The notes: generated by a model from the sequence alone, not told the origin. A stretch of 64,000 nucleotides of DNA from Streptomyces pluripotens (GCF_000802245.2 NZ_CP021080.1:4278001-4342000), one strand, 5' to 3'; counted from the first letter of the stretch, positions 41,002 through 50,068 are shown. Numbers and translations are program-made.

Positions 41002-43227
41002 ATGGCCACGTACCTCTACAAACTCGGCCGGCTCGCCTTCCGGCGACGGCACTTCGTCGCCCTGATATGGGTCGCGCTGCTCACCCTCGCTGGGGTGGGC
41101 GCCGCCTCCGCACCGACCGCCGGCAACACCTCCTTCTCCATTCCCGGCACCGAGGCACAGAAGGCCTTCGACCTGCTGGAACACCGCTTCCCCGGCATGA
41201 GTGCCGACGGCGCGACGGCGCGGGTCGTCTTCCAGGCGCCGAGCGGCGAGAAGATGACCGACAAGGCCAACAAGGCGACCGTCGAGAAGGCGGTCAAGGA
41301 GCTGAAGCACGGCTTTGAGGTAGCGTCCGTGGCCGACCCCTTCAGCGGGCACGCCGTCAGCAAGAACGGCACCATCGCCTACGCGTCGGTGAAGTACAAA
41401 GTGTCCGGCATGGAACTGGAGGACTCCTCCCGGGACGCCCTGAAGACGGCCGCGCAGCACGCCCGGGACACCGGGCTGACCGTCGAGGTCGGCGGTGACG
41501 CCCTCAACGCGGCCCCCAAGAGCGGCTCCAGCGAGGTGATCGGCCTGGCGATCGCCGCGGTCGTCCTCGTCATCACCTTCGGTTCCCTGGTCGCCGCCGG
41601 GCTGCCACTGCTGACCGCGATCATCGGTGTCGGTATCGGCGTCTCCACGATCACCGCCCTCGCCAGCACCCTCGACCTGGGCTCGACGACCTCGACCCTG
41701 GCGACGATGATCGGCCTCGCCGTCGGCATCGACTACGCCCTGTTCATCGTCTCCCGCTACCGGGCCGAACTCGCCGAGGGCCGCGAACGCGAGGAAGCCG
41801 CCGGCCGGGCCGTCGGTACCGCGGGCTCGGCCGTGGTCTTCGCCGGCCTGACCGTCGTCATCGCCCTGGTCGGCCTGTCCGTCGTCAACATTCCGATGCT
41901 GACCAAGATGGGCGTCGCCGCCGCGGGCACGGTCGCCATCGCCGTGCTCATCGCCCTGACGATGATCCCGGCACTGCTCGGCTACGCGGGCCGCAAGGTC
42001 AAACCGGCCGGTGAGAAGAGCAAGCTGCTCGGCGGCGGCCGCACGCCGAGGAAACCGGGGCGCCCCAACATGGGCTCCCGCTGGGCGAGCTTCGTCGTCC
42101 GTCGGCCCGTCGCGGTGCTACTCCTCGGCGTGATCGGCCTCGGCGCCGCGGCGGTCCCGGCCGCCTCCCTCGAACTCGGCCTCCCCGACGACGGATCCCA
42201 GCCGGTCTCCACCACCCAGAGGCGCGCCTACGACCTTCTCTCCGAGGGCTTCGGACCCGGCTTCAACGGCCCGTTGATGGTCGTGGTCGACGCCAAGGGC
42301 AGTGACGACCCCAAGGCTGCCTTCACCAAGGTCGGCGACGAGATCAAGGGCCTGAAGGACGTCGTCACCGTCACCCCGGCCGCGCCCAACAAGGCCGGTG
42401 ACACCGCGACGATCACGGTCATCCCCAAGTCCAAGCCGTCGTCGACGACGACCGAAGACCTGGTGCACGCCATCCGCGGCAAGGGGCCCGGCATCGCCGC
42501 GGAGACCGGCTCCAAGGTCCTGGTCACCGGCTCCACGGCGATGAACATCGACGTCTCGCAGAGGCTGAACGACGCGCTCCTGCCCTATCTGGCGCTGGTG
42601 GTGGGCCTGGCGTTCCTGCTGCTGATCGTGGTCTTCCGCTCGGTCCTGGTCCCGCTGAAGGCGGCCCTCGGCTTCCTGCTCAGCGTGCTGGCGGCGCTCG
42701 GTGCCGTGGTCGCGGTCTTCCAGTGGGGCTGGCTGTCCGGCCTGATGCACGTCGAGCAGACCGGCCCGGTCATGTCGATGATGCCGATCTTCATGGTGGG
42801 CGTCGTCTTCGGTCTTGCGATGGACTACGAGGTGTTCCTCGTGACCCGGATGCGGGAGGCACACGTACACGGTGAGAAGCCCAGCCAGGCCATCGTGACC
42901 GGCTTCCAACACGGTGCCCGGGTGGTGACCGCCGCCGCCGTCATCATGATCGCCGTCTTCTCCGGCTTCATCGGCTCCAGCGAGTCGATGGTCAAGATGA
43001 TCGGCTTCGGCCTCGCGATCGCCGTCTTCTTCGACGCGTTCATCGTCCGCATGGCCGTCGTCCCGGCGGTGCTCGCCCTGCTCGGTAAGCGAGCCTGGTG
43101 GCTGCCGAAGTGGCTCGACCGCGCGCTGCCCAACGTCGACGTCGAGGGCGAGGGACTGCGCACCCGGTCCGGCGCGGACAGCAGGGATCCCGACACCGAA
43201 GGGGAACGGGAGCTAGTACGCGCCTGA
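41002..43227 (+). CDS. MmpL-family RND transporter
   Basis: A 741-residue protein with two MMPL repeats of about 370 residues. Each has one TM helix, an extracytoplasmic domain and a bundle of TM helices (for example VIGLAIAAVVLVITFGSLVA, then PYLALVVGLAFLLLIVVFRS). Charged motifs GIDYALFIVSRYR (about 245-257) and AMDYEVFLVTRMR (about 610-622) are the proton-relay/GxxxDY motifs of the family. It exports lipids, siderophores or drugs using proton force. ATG 41002 is preceded by GGGAG. Probably controlled by the upstream TetR protein. Confidence 0.9.
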   Translation: MATYLYKLGRLAFRRRHFVALIWVALLTLAGVGAASAPTAGNTSFSIPGTEAQKAFDLLEHRFPGMSADGATARVVFQAPSGEKMTDKANKATVEKAVKELKHGFEVASVADPFSGHAVSKNGTIAYASVKYKVSGMELEDSSRDALKTAAQHARDTGLTVEVGGDALNAAPKSGSSEVIGLAIAAVVLVITFGSLVAAGLPLLTAIIGVGIGVSTITALASTLDLGSTTSTLATMIGLAVGIDYALFIVSRYRAELAEGREREEAAGRAVGTAGSAVVFAGLTVVIALVGLSVVNIPMLTKMGVAAAGTVAIAVLIALTMIPALLGYAGRKVKPAGEKSKLLGGGRTPRKPGRPNMGSRWASFVVRRPVAVLLLGVIGLGAAAVPAASLELGLPDDGSQPVSTTQRRAYDLLSEGFGPGFNGPLMVVVDAKGSDDPKAAFTKVGDEIKGLKDVVTVTPAAPNKAGDTATITVIPKSKPSSTTTEDLVHAIRGKGPGIAAETGSKVLVTGSTAMNIDVSQRLNDALLPYLALVVGLAFLLLIVVFRSVLVPLKAALGFLLSVLAALGAVVAVFQWGWLSGLMHVEQTGPVMSMMPIFMVGVVFGLAMDYEVFLVTRMREAHVHGEKPSQAIVTGFQHGARVVTAAAVIMIAVFSGFIGSSESMVKMIGFGLAIAVFFDAFIVRMAVVPAVLALLGKRAWWLPKWLDRALPNVDVEGEGLRTRSGADSRDPDTEGERELVRA

Positions 43228-43252
43228 CGCACCGCTGCTGACCGACGTTGAC

Positions 43253-43297
43253 CAGCCGGTGAGGGTCCCGCGGGGGACGACGTACCCTCACCGGCTG
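43253..43297 (+). terminator. 14-bp perfect hairpin terminator after the MmpL gene
   Basis: cagccggtgagggt (43253-43266) and accctcaccggctg (43284-43297) are perfect reverse complements, followed by ctcttt. Confidence 0.8.
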
Positions 43298-43368
43298 CTC
43301 TTTGTGGCGCACCGGGGACGTCACGGTGCGAGAAGCTGAACACAGACCACGACGACAGGGAGCTGTCG

Positions 43369-44271
43369 ATGACCGACAAGCCGACCGTCGGTGTCCTCGG
43401 CACCGGCATCATGGGCGCAGCCATGGCCCGCAACCTGTGCCGCGCCGGACTCACCGTGCGGGCCTGGAACCGCACTCGGGACAAGGCGGAGCCCCTCGCC
43501 GCCGAAGGCGCGCGCGTCACCGGCACGCCCGCCGAGGCCGTCGAGGGCGCCGATGTCGTCCTCACCATGCTCTACGACGGCGACACCGTCCTGGACGTGA
43601 TGCGCGAAGCCGCCCCGGCGCTGCGCTCCGGTACGGCCTGGGCGCAGTGCACCACCACGGGCGTCGAACTCGTCTCCGCGTTGGCCGCCTTCGGCCGTGA
43701 GCACGGGCTCCTCTTCTACGACGCCCCCGTCCTCGGCACCCGGCAGCCCGCGGAGACCGGGCAACTGACCGTGCTGGCCGCCGGGCCGGAGGAGGGACGG
43801 GAGACGGTCGCGCCGGTCTTCGACGCGGTGGGCGCGAGGACCGTGTGGACCGGGGCGGACGCGGACGCGGGAAGCGCCAGTCGGCTCAAGCTGGTCGCCA
43901 ACAGCTGGGTCCTCGCGGCCACCGCGGCGGCTGGCGAGGTGCTGGCCTTGGCCGAAGCCCTCGGCGTGGACCCGCAGGACTTCTTCGCCCTCATCGAGGG
44001 CGGCCCACTGGATATGGGCTACCTGCGGGCGAAGTCCGCGCTGATACTCGACGGCAGGCTCTCCCCGCCGTCGTTCATGGTGGCCACCGCCGGGAAGGAC
44101 GCCCAGCTGGTCGTCCGGGCGGGGGAGCAGAACGGCGTCCGGCTCGATGTCGCCGCCGCGACCGCAGCACGCTTGGCCCGGGCCGCCGCTCAGGGGCATG
44201 CCGGCGAGGACATGGCCGCCGCGTACTTCGCCAGCTTCGGCGATCAGGCTCCGTCCGACCCGCCGAAGTGA
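43369..44271 (+). CDS. Beta-hydroxyacid dehydrogenase (3-hydroxyisobutyrate/6-phosphogluconate type)
   Basis: A 300-residue protein. The N-terminal Rossmann signature GVLGTGIMGAAMARNLCRAG (about 6-25) fits NAD(P)-dependent beta-hydroxyacid dehydrogenases. DAPVLGTRQPAETGQL holds the substrate-binding region, and KLVANSWVLAATAAAGEVLA contains the catalytic Lys segment (KxxxN). It oxidises or reduces a small beta-hydroxyacid or succinic semialdehyde; the substrate is not readable. AGGGAG lies before ATG 43369. A monocistronic gene after a terminator, followed by a DUF1876 gene 55 bp later. Confidence 0.87.
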   Translation: MTDKPTVGVLGTGIMGAAMARNLCRAGLTVRAWNRTRDKAEPLAAEGARVTGTPAEAVEGADVVLTMLYDGDTVLDVMREAAPALRSGTAWAQCTTTGVELVSALAAFGREHGLLFYDAPVLGTRQPAETGQLTVLAAGPEEGRETVAPVFDAVGARTVWTGADADAGSASRLKLVANSWVLAATAAAGEVLALAEALGVDPQDFFALIEGGPLDMGYLRAKSALILDGRLSPPSFMVATAGKDAQLVVRAGEQNGVRLDVAAATAARLARAAAQGHAGEDMAAAYFASFGDQAPSDPPK

Positions 44272-44326
44272 CGTTCCCCGCCCGCGGGAGCACCCTGGAA
44301 GCAGCGGTTTTCCGGAGGTGGTCGAC

Positions 44327-44602
44327 ATGATGCACACAGCTGTGGGATGGCACATCGAGCTGGAGTTCCAGGAAGACGACGAGCACACGCGCGCGGCCGC
44401 CCTGGTGCGGTTGCCCGACGGTAGCGAGGTACGGGCCCACGGGCACGCCAGCCGCCACCACGTCGACGCGAACCAGCCCCGGGTCGGCGAAGAGATAGCG
44501 GGCGCCCGCGCCCTCAACGAACTGGCCATGGAGCTGCTGACCAAGGCGCACGGGGAGATTGACGCGGAGTCCGGGCGGACTTCGCATCCGATCCACATGT
44601 AA
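44327..44602 (+). CDS. DUF1876 protein
   Basis: ATG 44327 (or 44330) has GGAGG upstream. The 91-residue product (MMHTAVGWHIELEFQEDDEH, then TRAAALVRLPDG, GHGHAS-like segment AHGHASRHHVD, and VGEEIAGARALNELAMELL) has the alpha/beta pattern of DUF1876, a small actinobacterial family with a dsRBD-like fold and no known function. It converges with the serine hydrolase gene 28 bp away. Confidence 0.8.
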   Translation: MMHTAVGWHIELEFQEDDEHTRAAALVRLPDGSEVRAHGHASRHHVDANQPRVGEEIAGARALNELAMELLTKAHGEIDAESGRTSHPIHM

Positions 44603-44630
44603 GGCACCGGCCCGCAGTCCGGGTGCGCCG

Positions 44631-45833
44631 TTACCCGAGTACCGTGCGCAGCGCCCGCACCAGTGCCTGTGCTCTCGGGTCCGCCGTCACGCCCTGCCGG
44701 AACCCGTTGGTGACATAGCCGAAGGCGATGCCCGATTCGGGGTCGGCGAACGCGAGGGAGCCGCCGCGGCCCGGGTGGCCGAAGGAACCGGGGGAGAGCA
44801 GCGGGGACGCAGCGCCGTGCAGCATGTAACCGAGGCCGAACCGGGTGCCCACCACCAGGACCCGGTCCGGTCCGGTCGAGTTCTCGGCGCGGGCCAGTTC
44901 CGTGGTGTCCGCGGAGAACAGACGGGTACCGCCGTCCACGTCGCCGATGAGCGAGGCGTAACAGCGCGCCAGGCCCTCGGCGGTGGCGATGCCGTTGGAG
45001 GCGGGCAGGGCGGCGGACTGGTGGGCGGGGGCGTTCTCGTCGGGGAGCGGGGTGATCGCGGCGAAGGCCCGGCGGGTCAGGGAGGCCGGGTCGGCGTAGG
45101 CATCGGCCACGGCACGTTTGGGCCGGATCTTCAGAGCGCCGGCGGCCTCGGGCGCCTCGACCGGCCCGACCCGGCCCACGCGCGGGCGTTCGGACCCCGG
45201 CAGGCCCAGCCACAGGTCCGCGCCGACGGCGGTCGCGATCTCGTCCGCGATCCACTCGCCGATCGGACGGCCGGTGACGCGCCGGACCAGTTCGCCGGTG
45301 AGCCAGCCGTAGGTATGGGCGTGGTAGCCGTGATCGGTGCCCGGCTCCCACACGGGTGCCTGTGCGGCGACGGCCGCCGCACCGAGATCGGGATCGGCTG
45401 CCTCGGCGGGGGTCAGCGGACGGTCCAGGACCGGTACACCGGCGCGGTGCGCGAGCAGGTGCCGCACCCGGGTGTGTTCCTTGCCGGCCGCTTTGTACTC
45501 TGGCCAGTACGCGCCCACCGGGGCGTCCAGGTCCAGCTCGCCGCGCTGGTGCAGGAGCAGGAGCGCGGCGGCGGTGACGCCTTTGGTGGCGGAGCGTACG
45601 ACCTGCGCGGTACCGCGTTCCCAGGGGATGTCACCGTCCACGTCCTTGGTGCCGGCCCACAGGTCGACGACCCGGTGGCCGTCGCGGTACACGGCGACAG
45701 CCGCGCCGCGCTCGCCGAGCAGAGCGAAGTTCGCTGCGAATGCCTCCCGGACCGGCTCGAAGCCCTCGGCCACGGTGCCGTTCACGTTCACGTCTGCGTT
45801 TGCGTCCACGCTCGCCGTCCTTGCCGATCGCAC
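44631..45833 (-). CDS. Serine hydrolase of the beta-lactamase/esterase (class C-like) family
   Basis: A 400-residue protein. SxxK is RSATKGVTAAAL, and the second catalytic element is YHAHTYGWLTGELV (Tyr at the YxN position). HPGRGGSLAF near the C-terminus replaces the KTG triad, as in EstB-type esterases. No signal peptide is visible; the first residues (MRSARTASVDANADVNVNG) are hydrophilic, so it is probably cytosolic. It likely cleaves esters rather than beta-lactams. The 72 bp between it and the Ohr gene contain nothing recognised. Confidence 0.83.
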   Translation of the reverse strand: MRSARTASVDANADVNVNGTVAEGFEPVREAFAANFALLGERGAAVAVYRDGHRVVDLWAGTKDVDGDIPWERGTAQVVRSATKGVTAAALLLLHQRGELDLDAPVGAYWPEYKAAGKEHTRVRHLLAHRAGVPVLDRPLTPAEAADPDLGAAAVAAQAPVWEPGTDHGYHAHTYGWLTGELVRRVTGRPIGEWIADEIATAVGADLWLGLPGSERPRVGRVGPVEAPEAAGALKIRPKRAVADAYADPASLTRRAFAAITPLPDENAPAHQSAALPASNGIATAEGLARCYASLIGDVDGGTRLFSADTTELARAENSTGPDRVLVVGTRFGLGYMLHGAASPLLSPGSFGHPGRGGSLAFADPESGIAFGYVTNGFRQGVTADPRAQALVRALRTVLG

Positions 45834-45905
45834 GTCCGTCGTCCTTCCGATCGCCTGCGACAGTGGGTGTAACGGCGGTTGTGTGCCTGCGATTCCTTGG
45901 TTGGA

Positions 45906-46352
45906 TCAGCCGAGCAGAATCGTTACCTCGATGTTGCCGCGGGTCGCGTTCGAATAGGGGCATACCTCGTGTGCCGCGTCCACCAGCTCGGCCGCCAGCT
46001 GCGGGTCCAGGACCGGCAGGGAGATGCTGAGAGCGACCGCGAGGCCGTAGCCGCGATGCCTGTTCGGGCCGATGCCCACCTTCGCCGCCACCGTGGAGCC
46101 GGTCAGGTCGTAGCCCGCGCGGTTGCCGACCAGGATGAGCGCGTTGTGGAAGCAGGAGCTGTAGCCGGCCGCGAACAGTTGTTCAGGGTTGGTGCCGTTG
46201 CCGTCGCCGCCCAGTTCCGGAGGCATCGCGACCTTCAGTTGCAGTCGGCCGTCCTGGCTGGTGACGTGGCCGTCCCGGCCGCCGTGGGCAGTGGCTTCGG
46301 CGACGTACATGATCTTCGTCGGACGGGTGTCGACGGCGGTGTCCTCGGCCAT
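45906..46352 (-). CDS. ohr: Organic hydroperoxide resistance protein (Ohr/OsmC)
   Basis: ATG 46352 has GGGGAGG upstream and gives 148 residues, the normal length. The two redox cysteines are in YSSCFHNALI and EVCPYSNATRGN, the Ohr hallmarks. The enzyme reduces organic hydroperoxides with lipoylated or thiol donors. An OhrR-type MarR gene lies 190 bp upstream in the same orientation. Streptomyces have several ohr paralogues; I cannot say which this is. Confidence 0.9.
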   Translation of the reverse strand: MAEDTAVDTRPTKIMYVAEATAHGGRDGHVTSQDGRLQLKVAMPPELGGDGNGTNPEQLFAAGYSSCFHNALILVGNRAGYDLTGSTVAAKVGIGPNRHRGYGLAVALSISLPVLDPQLAAELVDAAHEVCPYSNATRGNIEVTILLG

Positions 46353-46541
46353 GGCCGGCCTCCCCGGAATAAGTGGCGCGCAAATGTATCGCGCACAAGG
46401 TACCGGCCGGTAGGTCAGCTTGAGTGGGCAGGGGGGCGACGACCTGTGCGTCACGCGAGCCGGGGCCGCGTCGCCTGGATCAGGTCCGTGTGGTGCGGGC
46501 CGGGAGGCTGCCTTGCCCGAGTGGGGGCTGCCGCGCGCGCA

Positions 46542-47018
46542 TCAGGGGCAGTCGGTCGCCGTGTCGGCGCGCTCGGTGAGCTTCCGCAGCTCCTCCCGCA
46601 ATCGCGCTGCCTCCTGTGCGCCGAGTCCCGTGGTGGTGAGCAGTGCGCCGGGAACACGCGCTGCGCGTTCCCTGAGTTGCTCTCCCTGTCCGGTGCATGC
46701 GACGAGTACCGAGCGCTCGTCGCTCGTGGCGCGCTCCCTGCGCACCAGGCCTGCCCTCTCCAGCCGCTTCAGCAGCGGCGACACGGTGCCGTAGTCCAGG
46801 CGGAGGGCACGCGCCAGCTCCTTCACACTGGTTTCGCCCCGCTCCCACAGCACGAGCAGCACGAGGTACTGCGGGTAGGTGAGCCCGAGGGCGTCCAGAT
46901 GCGGGCGGTACGCAGCGGTCACAGCCCGCTGGGCCGCGTACAGCGCGAAACACAGTTGGTCGTCCAGCAAGAGCGACCCGGCGGCGCCCCGGTCGGCTCG
47001 GTCTTCTTGACGCGTCAC
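46542..47018 (-). CDS. ohrR: OhrR-type MarR-family repressor
   Basis: GTG 47018 (MTRQEDRADRGAAG) overlaps the stop of the transporter ATPase gene as GTGA, giving 158 residues. The sensing cysteine sits in LDDQLCFALYAAQRAV, the OhrR signature, and the winged helix is KELARALRLDYGTVSPLLKR. OhrR represses ohr until the Cys is oxidised by organic peroxides. A further Cys (VACTG) and a C-terminal one (TDCP) are present. Translational overlap with a nickel transport operon is odd for this regulator. Confidence 0.85.
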   Translation of the reverse strand: MTRQEDRADRGAAGSLLLDDQLCFALYAAQRAVTAAYRPHLDALGLTYPQYLVLLVLWERGETSVKELARALRLDYGTVSPLLKRLERAGLVRRERATSDERSVLVACTGQGEQLRERAARVPGALLTTTGLGAQEAARLREELRKLTERADTATDCP

Positions 47019-47764
47019 GCGCCCATTGTCACGGACTTCGGGTCGAACCCGAACGGCAGCTCCAGCCGGTGTGCCCGCATCAGCTCGTCGTCGGAGAGCA
47101 ACTCGCCGGTCGGGCCGTCCGCCGTGATCACGCCGCCGCTGAGGATCAGCGAGCGCGGGCACAGTTCCAGCGCGTAGGGCAGGTCGTGCGTGACCATGAG
47201 GACCGTGACGTCCAAGGAGCGCAGGATGTCGGCGAGTTCCCGGCGGGATGCCGGGTCGAGGTTGGAGGACGGTTCGTCCAGGACCAGGATCTCCGGTTCC
47301 ATCGCCAGTACGGTCGCCACGGCCACGCGCCGGCGCTGACCGAAGGACAGGTGGTGCGGTGGTCGGTCGGCGAAGTCCCGCATGCCGACCTGTTCCAGAG
47401 CACGGTGCACCCGTTGCTCCAGTGCCGCACCCTTGATCCCGGCGGCGGCCGGCCCGAACGCCACGTCCTCCCGCACCGTTGGCATGAACAGTTGGTCGTC
47501 GGGGTCCTGGAAGACGATGCCCACCCGCTGCCGGATGGCGGCCATGTGCTGCTTGCCGACGGGCAGCCCCGCGACGGTCACCGTGCCGGTGCCGCCGCTC
47601 AGGATGCCGTTCAGATGCAGCACCAGGGTCGTCTTGCCGGCGCCGTTCGGGCCGAGCAGGGCGACCCGTTCGCCGCGCCCGACGGAGAAGTCGACTCCGA
47701 ACAGGGCCTGATGGCCGTCCGGATAGGCGAAGGCCAGTCCGGCCACTTCCAATGAAGGTGTCAC
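47015..47764 (-). CDS. ECF transporter ATPase (CbiO/NikO)
   Basis: GTG 47764 overlaps the CbiQ stop (GTGA); ATG 47773 is an alternative. The 249-residue ATPase has Walker A GPNGAGKTT, the Q loop VFQDPDDQLFMPTV, signature LSFGQRRRVAVATVLAMEP and Walker B ILVLDEPSSNLD. LSFGQ instead of LSGGQ is seen in some ECF ATPases. With the M and Q proteins it forms an energy-coupling-factor metal importer. The Nur box upstream argues for nickel. The end overlaps the OhrR gene. Confidence 0.88.
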   Translation of the reverse strand: MTPSLEVAGLAFAYPDGHQALFGVDFSVGRGERVALLGPNGAGKTTLVLHLNGILSGGTGTVTVAGLPVGKQHMAAIRQRVGIVFQDPDDQLFMPTVREDVAFGPAAAGIKGAALEQRVHRALEQVGMRDFADRPPHHLSFGQRRRVAVATVLAMEPEILVLDEPSSNLDPASRRELADILRSLDVTVLMVTHDLPYALELCPRSLILSGGVITADGPTGELLSDDELMRAHRLELPFGFDPKSVTMGA

Positions 47765-48522
47765 AGGAACCATCCCAGCAGACAGACGACGAGGGCGGTG
47801 AAGGGGAGCGCCAGGGCGTACGACCACTGCGCCCGGGATGCGGTCGCCTCGTCGATGACCGGCATCGAGCCGGCGTATCCCCGGCTCATCATGGCCAGGT
47901 GCACCCGCTCCCCCCGCTCGTAGGAGCGGATGAACAGCGCGCCGGCCGACTTGGCGAGCACGCCCCAGTGCCGCACGCCCTTCGCCTCGAAACCGCGCGA
48001 CTCGCGGGCGATCCGCATCCGGCGCATCTCATCGGTGATGACGTCGCCGTAGCGGATCATGAAGGAAGCGATCTGCACGAGCAGCGGCGGCAGCTTCAAC
48101 CGCTGGAGGCCGAGCAACAGTTCGCGCAGCTCGGTGGTGGCGGCCAGCAGCACCGAGGCGGCCACACCGAGGGTGCCCTTGGCGAGCACGTTCCAGGCAC
48201 CCCACAGCCCGCTCGCACTCAGCGACATGCCGAGCACCTGCACCCGTTCACCCTCCGCGACGAACGGCATGAGCACCGCGAACGTCACGAACGGCACCTC
48301 GATCAGCAGCCGTTTGAGCAGGAAGCCGGCGGGCACATGCGCGCGGTGCGCGACGAACGCGAGCAGGACGGCGTACAGCGCGAACGCCCACATCACCTCG
48401 CGCGGGGTCGACACCACGACGACCACGAACAGGAAGGCGGCGGCCAGTTTGGTGTGCGGTGGCAGGGTGTGCACGGGCGAGTGGCCGTGCCGGTAGAGCC
48501 GGTGTGCGTGTCCCGCGCCCAC
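47761..48522 (-). CDS. ECF transporter T component (CbiQ/NikQ)
   Basis: GTG 48522 (MGAGHAHRLYRHGHSPVHTL) gives 253 residues; it starts one base after the M-component stop. The family features are an N-terminal HSPVHTLPPHTKL, several TM helices (about 22-120 and 220-245) and the ATPase-coupling helices with MSRGY preceded by FIRSYERGERVHLAM (Ala-Arg-Gly-type motif). His residues at the N-terminus fit a metal system. It transmits ATP hydrolysis to the metal-binding M component. Confidence 0.87.
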   Translation of the reverse strand: MGAGHAHRLYRHGHSPVHTLPPHTKLAAAFLFVVVVVSTPREVMWAFALYAVLLAFVAHRAHVPAGFLLKRLLIEVPFVTFAVLMPFVAEGERVQVLGMSLSASGLWGAWNVLAKGTLGVAASVLLAATTELRELLLGLQRLKLPPLLVQIASFMIRYGDVITDEMRRMRIARESRGFEAKGVRHWGVLAKSAGALFIRSYERGERVHLAMMSRGYAGSMPVIDEATASRAQWSYALALPFTALVVCLLGWFL

Positions 48523-48523
48523 G

Positions 48524-49576
48524 TCAGACGCCCGTGCCCGCCGTCGAAGCGGGCGAGACGCCCGCGCTGCGGCGTCTGCGCACCGCCCAGAACACCGCAC
48601 TGCCGGCCACCACCGTGACACCGACGCCGATCACACCCGCGAGACCACCGGACAGCCGGGCGTCGGAGACGTCCCTGAGCCCGTAACCGGCGAGCGGGGA
48701 ACCGGCCGCAGCGTGCTCCTCCTCCTTCTTGTCGATCCCCTTGTCGTGCGCGACCTTCTCCAGGCCGTCGGGATCGGCGGAGGCGTAGAAGCTGACGAAA
48801 CCGGCGAGGACGAGTGAGGTGACGAGGCCGGTCACCCACAGCGTGCGCCGGGAGGCGCGGGCCGCTGCGGGCGCCGCGAGGGCCGGCGCGTCGACCAGCT
48901 CTCCGTTCACGCGCAGTTTGAGCCGCTGCCGCAGGCCTCGTGCGCCGTGCACCAGGTCCGGACGGACCGCGACGACAGCGCTGACGGTGAGCGCGGTGAT
49001 GACCGCCTCGCCGAGGCCGATCAGCACGTGCACACCGATCATCGCCGTCGCCACCTTGCTGATCGAGACGTCCGTGGTGCCACCGGCCGCGTAGATCAGG
49101 GTGAAGACGACAGCGGCGGCCGGGACGGACACCAGCGCGGCGGCGAAGGAGGCGATCGTCACCGAGCGCCGCTTGCGGGGCAGCACGGCGAGCAGTCCGC
49201 GGAAGACCGCGTACGACACCACCGTGGTGACGATGGCCATGTCGGTGATGTTCACACCGAGTGCGGTCAGCCCGCCGTCCGCGAACAGCACGCCCTGCAT
49301 CAGCAGCACGACCGACACGCACAGCACGCCTGTGTAGGGACCGACGAGTATCGCGGCGAGCGCACCACCCAGTAGGTGGCCGCTGGTCCCGGCCGCGACC
49401 GGGAAGTTGAGCATCTGTACGGCGAAGATGAACGCCGCTACCAGGCCGGCCAGCGGTGCCGTCCGGTCGTCGAGTTCGCGGCGGGCGCCACGCAGGCTCA
49501 CCGCGAGGGCGCCGGCGGCGACCACTCCGGTGACGGCGGAGGTGGGGGCGTCGATGAATCCGTCTGGTACGTGCAC
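48524..49576 (-). CDS. ECF metal transporter M component fused to PDGLE (N-type) domain
   Basis: GTG 49576 gives MHVPDGFIDAPTSAV; the His-2 at the extreme N-terminus coordinates Ni or Co in this family, which fixes the start. The CbiM/NikM membrane domain fills about 1-215. It is followed by one more TM helix and the PDGLE motif (DPDGLEKVAHDKGI, about 270), which is normally a separate CbiN/NikN protein, then a last TM helix. The fusion explains the absence of a separate N gene. Nickel is favoured over cobalt because of the Nur-type operator at 49597. Confidence 0.88.
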   Translation of the reverse strand: MHVPDGFIDAPTSAVTGVVAAGALAVSLRGARRELDDRTAPLAGLVAAFIFAVQMLNFPVAAGTSGHLLGGALAAILVGPYTGVLCVSVVLLMQGVLFADGGLTALGVNITDMAIVTTVVSYAVFRGLLAVLPRKRRSVTIASFAAALVSVPAAAVVFTLIYAAGGTTDVSISKVATAMIGVHVLIGLGEAVITALTVSAVVAVRPDLVHGARGLRQRLKLRVNGELVDAPALAAPAAARASRRTLWVTGLVTSLVLAGFVSFYASADPDGLEKVAHDKGIDKKEEEHAAAGSPLAGYGLRDVSDARLSGGLAGVIGVGVTVVAGSAVFWAVRRRRSAGVSPASTAGTGV

Positions 49577-49596
49577 CGGATGATTTTAAAGCCTTC

Positions 49597-49613
49597 TTGC
49601 GAACTCTTTGCAA
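49597..49613 (-). promoter_or_regulatory. Nur box (nickel-responsive Fur-family operator)
   Basis: TTGCGA (49597-49602), five bases, then TTGCAA (49608-49613) matches the known Nur consensus TTGCAA-N5-TTGCAA with one change. It lies 21 bp before the M-component start, in the promoter region. Nur represses nickel uptake when nickel is plentiful. Confidence 0.7.
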
Positions 49614-49725
49614 GAGAGACAAGGTCTCGTCTTCTCGCCGGGTGGAGGACGGAAAATGTGCGACATTAGAGAGAAAGCGGATGCGTGGCTTTCACGTAGG
49701 TCACACAGCGTGAGAGGGCGGTACG

Positions 49726-50064
49726 ATGTCTGTAGTCGAACAGTACGCGCGCGCCCACATCGTCACGGACGAGGAGGATCCGGGGGCCGTACCCGTAGTG
49801 CTGCGGTACGACCCCGACACCGATCCACGGTCGGTCCGGTTCAGGCTGCCGGGCCCGCACGAATGGACCTTCTCCCGCGCGCTGCTGGAACGGGGGCTGC
49901 GGACACCGGCCGAGAGCGGTGCCGTGCGGGTGTGGCCGTGCGGGCGGGTCCAGGCGGTCGTGGAGTTCCATACGGACCACGGTGTGGAAGTGGTGCAGTT
50001 CGACTCCAAGACCCTGCTCAGATTTCTACGCCGGACCTACACTGCCGAACCCGTGCACAGCTGA
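49726..50064 (+). CDS. ssgE: SsgA-like sporulation protein, probably SsgE
   Basis: A 112-residue protein of the SsgA-like family, which occurs only in morphologically complex actinomycetes. Family blocks are visible: VPVVLRYDPDTDPRSVRFRL, WTFSRALLERGLRTP, GAVRVWPC and VEFHTDHGVEVVQFDSKTLL. These proteins guide septation and peptidoglycan remodelling during sporulation. The symbol rests on gene order, because ssgE neighbours a PBP gene and pmt in S. coelicolor from memory; the sequence alone shows only the family. Convergent with the PBP gene. Confidence 0.8.
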   Translation: MSVVEQYARAHIVTDEEDPGAVPVVLRYDPDTDPRSVRFRLPGPHEWTFSRALLERGLRTPAESGAVRVWPCGRVQAVVEFHTDHGVEVVQFDSKTLLRFLRRTYTAEPVHS

Positions 50065-50068
50065 CGTC

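Noticed and set aside
49577..49725. Cobalamin riboswitch before the CbiM-like gene
   Set aside because: The upstream region is too short and shows no B12-box-like conserved element; a Nur box is present instead.
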